A DNA stretch of 62,905 nucleotides from Gammaproteobacteria bacterium. Its GTDB lineage: Bacteria > Pseudomonadota > Gammaproteobacteria > Pseudomonadales > Azotimanducaceae. Under the pieces are notes generated by a model. The model was not told the DNA's origin and did not search any database. It worked only from the letters and a program-made list of their open reading frames with translations. The position numbers were made by a program, and so were the translations under genes. Shown piece after piece: positions 46,707 through 55,282 of this stretch (position 1 is the stretch's first letter; each line of letters opens with the position of its first letter). The stretch spans positions 1 to 62,905 of the forward strand of contig JAPOYI010000168.1 of assembly GCA_026706665.1 (NCBI GenBank), in the 5' to 3' direction.

Positions 46707-49700
46707 TCACTGGCTCGCGCCTCCCAGGTGGCTCGCCAGCCGGCGCGCCACGGATTGCGGCGACCCGGTGCGGCGCGCGAGCAGCGCGTAGAACGACGGC
46801 ACGATGAAGAGCGTCAGGAAGGTCGCGAGCGACACGCCCGAGAACACCACGATGCCGAGCACCGTGCGGCTTTCCGCGCCCGCCCCGGTCGCGAGAATCA
46901 GCGGGACCGAGCCCATGATCGTGGAGATCGTGGTCATGACGACGGGCCGCAGGCGAATCCCCGACGCCTCGATGATCGCGTCTTCGAAGGCGCGACCGGC
47001 ATCGCGCATCTGGTTGATGAACTCGACGATCAGCACGCCGTTCTTGGCGGCAATCCCGATCAGCATGACGATACCGATCTGGCTGAAGATGTTGATCGAC
47101 ATTCCCGTGAGATAAAGTCCGAGCAACGCCCCCGCCGCCGCCAGCGGCACCGTGACGAGGATGACCAGCGGATGCACGAAGCTCTCGAACTGGGCGGCAA
47201 GGACCAGGAATACGATCAGCAGCGCCAGGCCGAAGGTGAACGCCAGGCTGCCACTCGTCTCCTTGTATTCAAGGGACTCGCCCTGGTAGTCGATCCGCGC
47301 CTGGTCCGGGAACGACTCCCGAACAACCCGCTCCAGGAACTCCAGTGCATCGCTTAAGGCCGTGCCAGGGGCCAGGCCCGCCGTGATGGTGACGGCCCGC
47401 AACCGGTTGTAGCGGTTGAGCGAGCCGGGGGCGGCCTGTTCGTCGACGCGGATGAGGTTGGCCAGCGGCACCAGCTCGCCCGTGGAATCCGATCGCACGT
47501 AGATGTTCGAAAGGTCCTCGGCAGTCGCGCGCTGGTCGTCGCGGGCCTGGAGGATGACGTCGTACTCCTCGCCGTCCTTGACGTAGGTCGTGATGCGCTG
47601 TTCGCTCATCATCGCCGACAGCGTCCTGCCGATGTTCTGGACCGAGACGCCGAGCGCCGCCGCGCGGTTCTTGTCGATTCGCACCACGGCCTGGGGCCGG
47701 GTCTCCTTCAGGTCGCTGTCGAGACGCTGCAGGCCCGGAAACTCGCGCGCCCGCTCGAAGATGTGATCCCGCCATTCGGCGAGGGTGTCGTAGTCGGGAC
47801 CACCGAGCACGAACTGGACGGGCCGGCCCCCGCCCATGCGGGACAGGCCCGAACGCACAAACGCGAACGCCCGCACGTCGGGGATGTTCCGCCACGCCGC
47901 GTTGACGCGCGCCGCGGCGTCCTTCGTGGTGATCTCGCGCTCCCCCCACGGCTTCATGACGACCATGATCACGCCGCTGTTGGACGAATTGCCGCCCCAC
48001 CCGGGAACCGCCATCACGACCACCTGCGCCAGGCCCTCGTCGATCATCTGCCTGGCCGGAAGCTCGAGTTTCAGGGCTTCGCGCTTCATGCGCTCGATAC
48101 CCATGCCCTCCGGCCCCGAGAACATCGCCATGAACGCGCCCTGGTCCTCCTCCGGGACGTACTCCCGCGGCACCGCATCGAGCAGGAACCAGGCGCCGGT
48201 CAACGTGCCAGCCGCCGCCAGCACCGCCACCCAGCGTTGCCGGATGAGAACGCGCAGGACGCTGATGTAGCCCTTTCTAAGCCGGGAGAAGCCACCGTCG
48301 ATCCACTGCGAAAGGCGGTTTTCGCGGCCTGAGGCGCACAGCAACTTGGAGCACATGACCGGCGTCAGCGACAGCGCGAGGACGCTGGAGAACACCACCG
48401 CCGCCGCGATGGTCACCGCCAGTTCCCCGAAGATGACGCCGATGTTGTCGGTGAGGAACATGATCGGCGTGAACACCGCTACCAGTACCGCCGTGGTGGC
48501 GATCACGGCGAAACCAACCTGGCGCGTGCCGTTGTAAGCGGCCACCAGGGGCGTCTCCCCCTTCTCGATCCGCCGGTGGATGTTCTCCAGCACGACGATG
48601 GCATCGTCCACCACGAGTCCGATGGACAGCACGAGGGCGAGCAGCGTGATCAGGTTGACGGTGAAACCGAAGGCCGCCAGGGCGATGAATGCCGAGACGA
48701 GGCACACCGGGATCGTGACGGCCGGAATCGCCATGGTCCGGACCGAGCCTAGGAACACGAGGATGACCAGGCTTACCAGCACGGTGGTGATGGCGATGGT
48801 GCGGTAGACCGAGTTGATCGCCGCGCGGATGAACACCGAGTCGTCGGACCCCGTCGTGATCCGCATATGGTCCGGGATCGCCTCGTTGAGCTTTTCGATC
48901 TCCGCTCCCACCTGCTCCAGCGTCTCGAGCGTATTCGCCTTCGACTGCTTGATGATTCCGATGCTGACCGTCGGCAGGCCGTTGGCACGGAAGATCGAGC
49001 GGTGGTCCAGCGGCGCCACCTCGACGGTCGCCACCTCGCCCAGCCGCACCAGGTGACCATCCCCGCCTCGCGCGATCACCAACTCCCGGAAGTCCTCGGC
49101 GGACTGGTAGCCGCGCGCGAGCCGGACCGTCAATTCCCGGTCCGCGGTCTCGAGGCGGCCCGCCGGGAGTTCCAGGTTTTCGCGGCGCAATGCCGACTCG
49201 ATGTCGGTGACGGTGAGGTTCCGGGCCGCGAGTGCCAGCCGGTCCACCCAGATCCGCATTGCCGGACGCGCCCCGCGTACGCCGGCATTGGCAACGCCGG
49301 GGATCGCCGCGAAGCGATCGGCGATGTAACGCTCGGTGTAGTCGGTGAGTTCCATCCGGCTCATCTCCGAGCTGCGCACGTTGATATACATGGCCGGGCG
49401 GGCATCGGAGTCCTGCTTGCGGATCTCCGGCGGGCGCACGTCTTCCGGCAACCAGCGCACGGCCCGCGAGACCCGGTCGCGCACGTCGTTCGCGGCGGCG
49501 TCGATATCGCGGTGGAGGGCGAACTCGATGTTGATGCGCGAGTTGCCGTCGGTGCTCGACGAACGCACTGCCTTTACGCCCTCGATGCCGCTGATCTGAT
49601 CCTCGATTACCGTGGTGACCCGGCTTTCAATGACATCGGACGACGCGCCGGGGTAGGAGGTGCTGATGGAGACGACCGGCGGCGTCACGTCCGGGTATTC

Positions 49701-49805
49701 CCGCAGCGGCAGGAGGTTGAACGAGAGGACGCCGAAGGCCACCAGGGCCAGGCTGATGACGGTGGCGAATACCGGCCGCTTGACGGACGTGTCGGACAAC
49801 CACAT
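46707..49805 (-). CDS. RND-family multidrug efflux transporter (AcrB/HAE1 type)
   Basis: The 1032-residue inner-membrane pump has a first helix (FATVISLALVAFGVLSF), the proton-relay pair in GLVVDDAIVVLENIHRR (helix 4), a second large periplasmic domain, and the C-terminal helix bundle (GIAAKNGVLIVEFINQMRD). Length fits HAE1 pumps. The adaptor gene lies 18 bases upstream; no outer-membrane TolC-type gene is in the window. Substrates cannot be inferred. Confidence 0.95.
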   Translation of the reverse strand: MWLSDTSVKRPVFATVISLALVAFGVLSFNLLPLREYPDVTPPVVSISTSYPGASSDVIESRVTTVIEDQISGIEGVKAVRSSSTDGNSRINIEFALHRDIDAAANDVRDRVSRAVRWLPEDVRPPEIRKQDSDARPAMYINVRSSEMSRMELTDYTERYIADRFAAIPGVANAGVRGARPAMRIWVDRLALAARNLTVTDIESALRRENLELPAGRLETADRELTVRLARGYQSAEDFRELVIARGGDGHLVRLGEVATVEVAPLDHRSIFRANGLPTVSIGIIKQSKANTLETLEQVGAEIEKLNEAIPDHMRITTGSDDSVFIRAAINSVYRTIAITTVLVSLVILVFLGSVRTMAIPAVTIPVCLVSAFIALAAFGFTVNLITLLALVLSIGLVVDDAIVVLENIHRRIEKGETPLVAAYNGTRQVGFAVIATTAVLVAVFTPIMFLTDNIGVIFGELAVTIAAAVVFSSVLALSLTPVMCSKLLCASGRENRLSQWIDGGFSRLRKGYISVLRVLIRQRWVAVLAAAGTLTGAWFLLDAVPREYVPEEDQGAFMAMFSGPEGMGIERMKREALKLELPARQMIDEGLAQVVVMAVPGWGGNSSNSGVIMVVMKPWGEREITTKDAAARVNAAWRNIPDVRAFAFVRSGLSRMGGGRPVQFVLGGPDYDTLAEWRDHIFERAREFPGLQRLDSDLKETRPQAVVRIDKNRAAALGVSVQNIGRTLSAMMSEQRITTYVKDGEEYDVILQARDDQRATAEDLSNIYVRSDSTGELVPLANLIRVDEQAAPGSLNRYNRLRAVTITAGLAPGTALSDALEFLERVVRESFPDQARIDYQGESLEYKETSGSLAFTFGLALLIVFLVLAAQFESFVHPLVILVTVPLAAAGALLGLYLTGMSINIFSQIGIVMLIGIAAKNGVLIVEFINQMRDAGRAFEDAIIEASGIRLRPVVMTTISTIMGSVPLILATGAGAESRTVLGIVVFSGVSLATFLTLFIVPSFYALLARRTGSPQSVARRLASHLGGASQ

Positions 49806-49823
49806 GGCGCTAGGGGACTGTCA

Positions 49824-50915
49824 CTAGCCTGATCCGACGCTCGCCCGGGGAGCGGCGGCGGGATTCGCCCCGACCTTTCCCGCACCGCGCACCGGATCGC
49901 CGTCCCGAACCTTCATGACGCCTTCGGCGACCACTTCCTGGCCCGGCGTGATGCCCGCGCGCGCTTCCGCCCAACCATCGCGGCGGATGCCGAGATCGAT
50001 CGTCGTCATCACCGCGCGTCCATCCGTCACCGCGTAGACGAACGTCTCCATGCCGCGCTGCACCAGGGCCGTCTCGGGAACCATGAGGGCGTTGCGGCTC
50101 GCGGTCGTCAGCTTCACCGTCATCAACATGCCGGGCCGCAGGAGCGCATCCGGATTGTCGATGTGCGCCCGCACGGTGACCGCCCGGGTGACCGGGTTGA
50201 CCCGCGAGCCGACCGTGCGAACCGAGGCATCGAAGGACCGGTCGGGGAAAGCCGCGCTCGCGGCCGTCAAGGAGAGCCCGGGATGCACGACGCCGAGATG
50301 CACCTCGGGCAAAGCGAAGTCGAGCTTGATCACCGAGATATCGTCCAGCGTCGTGATGCGCGTACCCGGGGTGATGAGCGTTCCCGCACTCACCTCGCGG
50401 AAACCAAGCAGGCCCGTGAAGGGGGCGCGGATCAGCCGGTCGTCCAGGCGCGCGACGGTGGCCTGGTAACGCGCCTCGGCGGCGGACAGCCGGGCGCGCG
50501 CCTCGTCCACGTCGGAAACCGGGATGCTGCGCTGTTCGAGAAGGTCCTTCAGCCGGTCATACTGGTTCTGGGCGTCCTGCCTGCCTGCTTCCTCCTCCTG
50601 TAGCAGGGCGGTCTGCTCTTCGTTGGTAAGCTCGACCAGGACGTCGCCTTCCCGCACGAAATCGCCGTCGTCGAAACGGACGTGACGGATCGAGTCGGTA
50701 ACCTTGGCCGTAACGGTCACCGACTCGTTCGCCTGCGTCGTGCCGATCGCCTCGACGATGTCCGCAATGGAGCGGACCGTAGCCACTTTGGTGACCACCA
50801 GCGGAGGTCCGCCAAACCCACCCCGCGATGAACCCTCGGCCTCTTCGTCGCTACAGCCCGCGCTGAAGAGGAGCATCACCACGCAGGACCCTGCCCAACG
50901 CACGCCAATCTCCAT
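49824..50915 (-). CDS. RND periplasmic adaptor lipoprotein (membrane fusion protein)
   Basis: The 363-residue protein carries a lipoprotein signal (VVMLLFSAGC) and the adaptor layout: beta-barrel and lipoyl halves (DSIRHVRFDDGDFVREGDVLVEL and IRAPFTGLLGFREVSAGTLI) around a helical hairpin (about 105-145). It connects the RND pump to an outer-membrane channel. ATG 50915 is preferred; TTG two codons upstream is possible. It heads a two-gene operon. Confidence 0.93.
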   Translation of the reverse strand: MEIGVRWAGSCVVMLLFSAGCSDEEAEGSSRGGFGGPPLVVTKVATVRSIADIVEAIGTTQANESVTVTAKVTDSIRHVRFDDGDFVREGDVLVELTNEEQTALLQEEEAGRQDAQNQYDRLKDLLEQRSIPVSDVDEARARLSAAEARYQATVARLDDRLIRAPFTGLLGFREVSAGTLITPGTRITTLDDISVIKLDFALPEVHLGVVHPGLSLTAASAAFPDRSFDASVRTVGSRVNPVTRAVTVRAHIDNPDALLRPGMLMTVKLTTASRNALMVPETALVQRGMETFVYAVTDGRAVMTTIDLGIRRDGWAEARAGITPGQEVVAEGVMKVRDGDPVRGAGKVGANPAAAPRASVGSG

Positions 50916-50963
50916 ACCCAACGCTACCTATGGTACGCCCATATCCGCCGGAAGCCTCGTCCC

Positions 50964-50983
50964 AAAGGTGGGTGTCCCTTCAG
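50964..50983. repeat. Single copy of the GGTGGGTGTCCCTTC repeat word
   Basis: AAGGTGGGTGTCCCTTCAGG, one unit of the array-F type, sits alone between the adaptor gene and tRNA-Leu. Its ends CCTTC/AAGG keep the partial dyad seen in the arrays. Confidence 0.6.
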
Positions 50984-51081
50984 GATTGCGTGGCGGGACC
51001 GCGGGCGGCCGGCGTGTTGCGGGCGGCCGGCGTTTGACCCTGGCTCGGCCCGCAGATACATTGCCGACCCGCCTCCTTCGC

Positions 51082-51168
51082 GCCTGGGTGGCGAAATTGG
51101 TAGACGCGCCAGACTCAAAATCTGGTGGGGGCAACCCCGTGAGAGTTCGAGTCTCTCCCCAGGCACCA
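51082..51168 (+). tRNA. tRNA-Leu (anticodon CAA)
   Basis: The 87-base cloverleaf has an acceptor stem GCCTGGG/CCCAGGC, an anticodon stem CCAGA/TCTGG with loop CTCAAAA (anticodon CAA, reading UUG), a long variable arm (GGGGGCAACCCCG) typical of class II tRNA-Leu, a T-loop with TTCGAGT, and an encoded 3' CCA. It adjoins an integrase gene and is the probable insertion site of the island. Confidence 0.96.
51140..51168 (+). other. Probable attachment (att) site at the tRNA-Leu 3' end
   Basis: P4-type integrases usually insert at the 3' end of tRNA genes, and this integrase starts 150 bases downstream of one. The core would be the tRNA 3' segment (TTCGAGTCTCTCCCCAGGC region). I did not find a second copy of that segment before the end of the window, so the other boundary is outside it or diverged. 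Confidence 0.45.
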
Positions 51169-51317
51169 AACTCACGATTTCACCGCGTCTCATTCCGCCT
51201 CATTTCGTCGTTCAACTGACTGTTTTATTTATCAAAAAACGAAACAGGCCGTCTTGACAGGTTCCCCGGCTTCGCGCAGAATCTCACGCATCGTGTGGGT
51301 ATGAATGTGGGTATGGC

Positions 51318-52466
51318 GTGGCGAAACTGACGGCCGCGGCGGTTCGAAGGGCTCTGGTTCCTGGGCGATATGGCGATGGCGACACGCTGTACCTCAACGT
51401 CACGCCGTCCGGAACCAGGTCGTGGATCCAGCGAATCGTGATCGATGGACGCCGGCACGACATCGGTCTCGGCCCGTATCCATTGATCTCGCTCGCGCAC
51501 GCCCGAGAGCGCGCGATCGAGAATCGACTGGCGATTGCCAACGGTCGCAACCCGCTGGCAGAGAAGCGACGGACGAGGATACCCACCTTCCGCAAGGCGG
51601 CCGAAGCGACGTTCCAAGCCAATCTCCCCCGCTGGCGCGACGGCAAGACGGCGAAGAAATGGATGCAGGGCATGGAGAAGCGGGCGTTCCCGGTCATCGG
51701 CGACATGCGCGTCGATCGCATCGGGCGGGAGGATGTCCTGCGCATCTTGAAGCCCGTCTGGACAACCCATCCCGAAGTGGCGCGGAAGCTCCGCCAGCGC
51801 ATCCGGGCGACCCTGCAGTGGTGTCAGGCGCACGGCCACGTCGAGCAGAACGTCGCCGGAGATGCGATCAACGGCGCGCTTCCGGTCATGTCAAGTGTCC
51901 GAAAGCACCACCGGTCACTGCCGTACGCGGCAGTTCCAGCCGCGCTTCGCGACATTCGTGCCTGTGGAGCATCCGACAGTTCGAAGCTGTGTCTGGAGTT
52001 CCTCGTGCTGACCGCGACCCGTAGCGGCGAGGTTCGCGGCGCGCTATGGGAGGAGTTCGACCTCGATCAGAAGCAATGGCGCATCGCGGCGGAACGCACG
52101 AAGGCCAACGCCAGCCATTCTGTGCCCCTCAGCCGACCGGCGATGGACCTGCTCGAACGCGCAAGACCGCTTGCGAAGGGGCCGCTGGCGTTCCCGTCGC
52201 CAAGGAGCGCCCAGAAACCGCTGAGCGACATGACTCTCATGAAGGTTCTGCACACCGTAGGGCTCGCCGATAGAACGACGGTCCACGGTTTCCGCAGTTC
52301 CTTTCGTACTTGGGCCAGCGAGCAGACGGACGCCGACCACGCCGTCATGGAGTTGTGCCTTTCCCACACCGTGGGGAGCGCCGTCGAACGAGCGTATGCG
52401 CGCAGCGACCTCTTAGAGAAACGTCGTGTGCTCATGGAGCAATGGGGCGTTCACTGCACGGAGTAG
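51318..52466 (+). CDS. P4-type tyrosine integrase
   Basis: The 382-residue protein has the N-terminal arm-binding domain of DUF4102 integrases (DTLYLNVTPSGTRSWIQRIV), a core-binding domain (about 90-180) and a catalytic domain. The catalytic residues are R in TATRSGEVRGA, H-x2-R in HGFRSSFRTWA, a late histidine in LSHTVG, and the nucleophile tyrosine in VERAYARSDLLEKRR. It catalyses site-specific insertion and excision of the island at tRNA-Leu. The start is GTG at 51318. Confidence 0.93.
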   Translation: MAKLTAAAVRRALVPGRYGDGDTLYLNVTPSGTRSWIQRIVIDGRRHDIGLGPYPLISLAHARERAIENRLAIANGRNPLAEKRRTRIPTFRKAAEATFQANLPRWRDGKTAKKWMQGMEKRAFPVIGDMRVDRIGREDVLRILKPVWTTHPEVARKLRQRIRATLQWCQAHGHVEQNVAGDAINGALPVMSSVRKHHRSLPYAAVPAALRDIRACGASDSSKLCLEFLVLTATRSGEVRGALWEEFDLDQKQWRIAAERTKANASHSVPLSRPAMDLLERARPLAKGPLAFPSPRSAQKPLSDMTLMKVLHTVGLADRTTVHGFRSSFRTWASEQTDADHAVMELCLSHTVGSAVERAYARSDLLEKRRVLMEQWGVHCTE

Positions 52467-52624
52467 CTTCCGCACTACGCGGTTTCTCGGACTTGACAGA
52501 TACTGTATGAATATCCATAGTCCCGCGCCATGATGTCGACAGGCGCACAAATGCGCAGCTTTGCGCAGATCGACGCAAGCTTGTACCGTCTGCCTCACTC
52601 TATGGTGCGTTTGGACACGATTGC

Positions 52625-52813
52625 ATGCAGAAGCCGCGCCGCTTAAACGCCACGATCGATGCTGAGCTTGGTGCTCGGCTCGACCGAGAGACGGTGGGGA
52701 GGAGCCCGAAGCTCCCCAAGCGATACGTGGTCGAGTTGGCGTTGAAGCGCCTGTTCGACGATCTTGACCGCGGGCACCTCGATTTAGAGCTGCCGCCCGA
52801 TGACGAGCGTTGA
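52625..52813 (+). CDS. Small ribbon-helix-helix-like DNA-binding protein
   Basis: The 62-residue protein (RLNATIDAELGARLDRETVG, then KRYVVELALKRLFDDLD) looks like a ribbon-helix-helix domain with a basic start and acidic tail. It overlaps the methyltransferase start by 14 bases, so it is probably co-translated and could control that gene, much like controller proteins of restriction-modification systems. The resemblance is weak because the protein is short. Confidence 0.6.
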   Translation: MQKPRRLNATIDAELGARLDRETVGRSPKLPKRYVVELALKRLFDDLDRGHLDLELPPDDER

Positions 52814-54209
52814 GATGATGTCCGAGTCGAGCGAGAGAAACGTAATCTCACTCTTCAGCGGGGCGATGGGCCTAGATCTCGGCCTTGAAGCGGCCGGGCT
52901 GCGCATCGCCGTGGCGCTGGAGCGGGACGCGTTCGCGGTCGCAACGATACGGCGCAACCGCCCTTTGCTGCCGCTGGTCGACAGTGCGATCGAAGACGTC
53001 ACTAGTCCGGATTTGTTGGCGGCGGCGAAACTCCGGGCCGGAAGCGTCTTCGCCGTCGCGGGCGGGCCGTCCTGTCAGGTGTTCAGCACGGCAGGTCGAA
53101 GACAGTCACTCGACGATCCGCGGAGCACGATGTTCGACCATTTCGTCCGGGTCGTGCGAGAGACCAGGCCAGAGTTCTTCGTGATGGAGAACGTCAGGGG
53201 GCTACTCTCCGCGGCGGTGCGACATCGGCCATTGGGGCAACGGGGTCCTGGCTTCCCGCCACTTGCCGAGGAGGAGGAACTGGGTTCGGCGTTCCAAGTA
53301 GTGGCAAGGACGCTCCGCGGTCTGGGGTACTACTGCGTGTTCGACGTGTTGAACGCGGCCGACTACGGGGTGCCGCAGACGCGGCAGCGGCTGGTGATTC
53401 TCGGCAGCAGGGACGGCAAGCGGATCCGCATGCCCGAACCGACACACGGTCGGATTGGCGGGGACGGGTTCCTCAAGTGGCGAACCTTGGGTGACGCATT
53501 GGAGGGCTTGGCCGAGGAGGAGCCGGAGTACTACCTGTTCTGTCCTGCCAAGGCGCGGTATCTGAAGCTGGTGCCCGAAGGCGGCAACTGGCGGCAACTG
53601 CCCGAGCAACTCAAGCCAGTCGCGTTGGGGAAGGCCTTCGACTCGTGGGGTGGGCGATCTGGCTTCTTCCGGCGTCTGTCCCGGGAGCGACCGAGTCCGG
53701 CGCTGACGACACGCCCGGACAGTAAGGCGACCACGCTCTGTCACCCGACAGAGCTTAGGCCGCTCACTGTGGCGGAGTATGCTCGAATCCAGCAGTTCCC
53801 AGACGACTGGATCTTCGAGGGGAGCGTGCGAAAGAAGTACCAGCAAGTCGGCAACGCTGTTCCGCTCGGGCTCGGCGAGGCATTGGGTCGGTCATTGGTC
53901 GCGGCGAGTGAGGAGGAGCCGGACGAGGAGCTGGTGGGCAGATTCGAGACGTTCAATCTCGATCTGCTCAGCAAACTCGCCCGACGGCCACGGACCATCG
54001 TTAACCCGCCGCGCATGAGGAAGGACGACGAGGAGAACACCATCTCCGACTGGCACGGTGACGGCGAGAGGATGAGGGACGACGCGTTTCAGTATGTGCC
54101 TGTGGAACTGGCCGAGGAGCTAGAGGCGCGCGTTGGCCGACAACCCGCCAGAGCGAGACGACATGGTGGCAACGCTTCACACATTGCGGACGAGGCGCAA
54201 ACGGGCTAG
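52800..54209 (+). CDS. DNA cytosine-C5 methyltransferase
   Basis: The 469-residue protein carries the C5-methylase motifs in order: I (ISLFSGAMGLDLGLEAAGL), IV with the catalytic cysteine (GGPSCQVFS), VI (FFVMENVRGLL), VIII (QTRQRLVILGS), a short target-recognition region, and X (QVGNAVPLGLGEAL). Motif IV usually reads PPCQ; here serine replaces the proline next to cysteine. The last ~90 residues are a charged extension. It methylates cytosine in an unknown site; no Vsr gene is seen. It overlaps both neighbours. Confidence 0.92.
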   Translation: MTSVEMMSESSERNVISLFSGAMGLDLGLEAAGLRIAVALERDAFAVATIRRNRPLLPLVDSAIEDVTSPDLLAAAKLRAGSVFAVAGGPSCQVFSTAGRRQSLDDPRSTMFDHFVRVVRETRPEFFVMENVRGLLSAAVRHRPLGQRGPGFPPLAEEEELGSAFQVVARTLRGLGYYCVFDVLNAADYGVPQTRQRLVILGSRDGKRIRMPEPTHGRIGGDGFLKWRTLGDALEGLAEEEPEYYLFCPAKARYLKLVPEGGNWRQLPEQLKPVALGKAFDSWGGRSGFFRRLSRERPSPALTTRPDSKATTLCHPTELRPLTVAEYARIQQFPDDWIFEGSVRKKYQQVGNAVPLGLGEALGRSLVAASEEEPDEELVGRFETFNLDLLSKLARRPRTIVNPPRMRKDDEENTISDWHGDGERMRDDAFQYVPVELAEELEARVGRQPARARRHGGNASHIADEAQTG

Positions 54210-54864
54210 GGAGAGCGTCGAGATCCTGGTCGAGCACTACGGCTCGCCGACTCTGAACAACAAGGAGGACCCGCTCGACGAGTTGGTCTTCATCGTCCTT
54301 TCGCAAATGACGACGGCGCCGAGCTACGAACGCGTCTTCGATCGCGTGAAGAACGCGATCCGAGACTGGGCGATGTTGGCGGAAATACCGGTCGGGCACC
54401 TCACTACGCTCATTCGGGACGCGGGTCTGTCGGGCCAGCGCGCCGCTCGGTTGAAGCAGATTGCAGCCCGCCTCCTCGAGGACTTCGGTGAAGTCAGTTT
54501 GGACGAAGTTGCGGGCTACGACGATGAGCGTGCACAGACGTATCTGAGGTCGCTCCCGGGCGTAGGCTTGAAGACCGCCAAGTGCGTCATGATGTACAGC
54601 CTGGGGCGACCCGTACTCCCAGTGGACACCCACACTGCTCGTGTCGCCGTTCGCCTTGGGCTCGTAGCGGATGGCAGTGTTGCCTCCATCGATCGAGTGC
54701 TCCCGGCCGTCGTCGCGCCCGCGTTGCGTTACGACTTCCACGTCAATGCCGTAGCGCATGGCCGTTCGGTGTGCCGCGCGCCCAGACCGCGCTGTAGTGA
54801 ATGCGTGTTGGCGCGGCTCTGTCCCGTGGGTCGTGAGGTCAGACCGAGTCCGCGAAGAGCATGA
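54163..54864 (+). CDS. HhH-GPD DNA glycosylase with Fe-S cluster (EndoIII/MutY superfamily)
   Basis: The 233-residue protein has the helix-hairpin-helix LRSLPGVGLKTAKCVMMYS, whose lysine is the usual catalytic residue of bifunctional glycosylases, the following VDTH with aspartate, and the C-terminal cluster ligands C-x6-C-x2-C-x5-C (CRAPRPRC, SEC, LARLC). It overlaps the methyltransferase gene end by 47 bases; TTG at 54133 would lengthen it. Glycosylases paired with C5 methylases (for example thymine glycosylases) repair T:G pairs from deaminated 5-methylcytosine, so this one likely does the same; endonuclease III-like activity is the alternative. Confidence 0.85.
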   Translation: MVATLHTLRTRRKRARESVEILVEHYGSPTLNNKEDPLDELVFIVLSQMTTAPSYERVFDRVKNAIRDWAMLAEIPVGHLTTLIRDAGLSGQRAARLKQIAARLLEDFGEVSLDEVAGYDDERAQTYLRSLPGVGLKTAKCVMMYSLGRPVLPVDTHTARVAVRLGLVADGSVASIDRVLPAVVAPALRYDFHVNAVAHGRSVCRAPRPRCSECVLARLCPVGREVRPSPRRA

Positions 54865-55282
54865 AGGTAACGGTGGTCAGGGACGTGACGTCTGAACTGC
54901 GGGCGCCGCGTTCTGCCTTCGTTCCTTGGCCGAGAAGCCAGTTCAGGCGGTCACGCCACGCCACGCGCCAACGCGGGGGATGGGCGACCGCGAGCACGCT
55001 CACCGCTCCTGGCGGTCTTAGCTCGACGAGCCAGTCGAGGTAGTGCGCCAGGCGGTCGACACTACGGACGTCTGATGGTCGTTCAGTGTGCTTGGCCTCC
55101 CCAATGAACAGTCCCCCGTGTCGAACATGCAGTCTGAGAACGTCGGGGTATGTCCCGTCAGGTAGGGCGAGCTCCAAGTGGTAGCCCGCGGCGCGAGCTG
55201 CCGTCTGGAGCAAGGTACGGCGCCCCTCGTGGGCACGGCTCGGGTTGGTGAAGAGGCCGGGTACGCGGCTGGCCGCAGTCAT
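54839..55282 (-). CDS. Small PD-(D/E)XK-like putative nuclease
   Basis: The 147-residue protein has an acidic-lysine signature, TYPDVLRLHVRHGGLFIGEAK (aspartate, then E-x-K after a strand), matching the PD-(D/E)XK nuclease pattern. The rest is alpha/beta with WLVELRPPGAVSVLAVAH. It overlaps the helicase stop (ATGA) and so is the last gene of that operon. It could be the nuclease of the system. Its small size and single motif keep this a prediction. Its stop overlaps the converging glycosylase stop by 26 bases. Confidence 0.6.
   Translation of the reverse strand: MTAASRVPGLFTNPSRAHEGRRTLLQTAARAAGYHLELALPDGTYPDVLRLHVRHGGLFIGEAKHTERPSDVRSVDRLAHYLDWLVELRPPGAVSVLAVAHPPRWRVAWRDRLNWLLGQGTKAERGARSSDVTSLTTVTFMLFADSV

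Noticed and set aside
51169-51317. Paired GTGGGTATG words before the integrase as arm-type sites
   Set aside because: Only two short copies within 12 bases, part of them inside the presumed start region; too weak to call.
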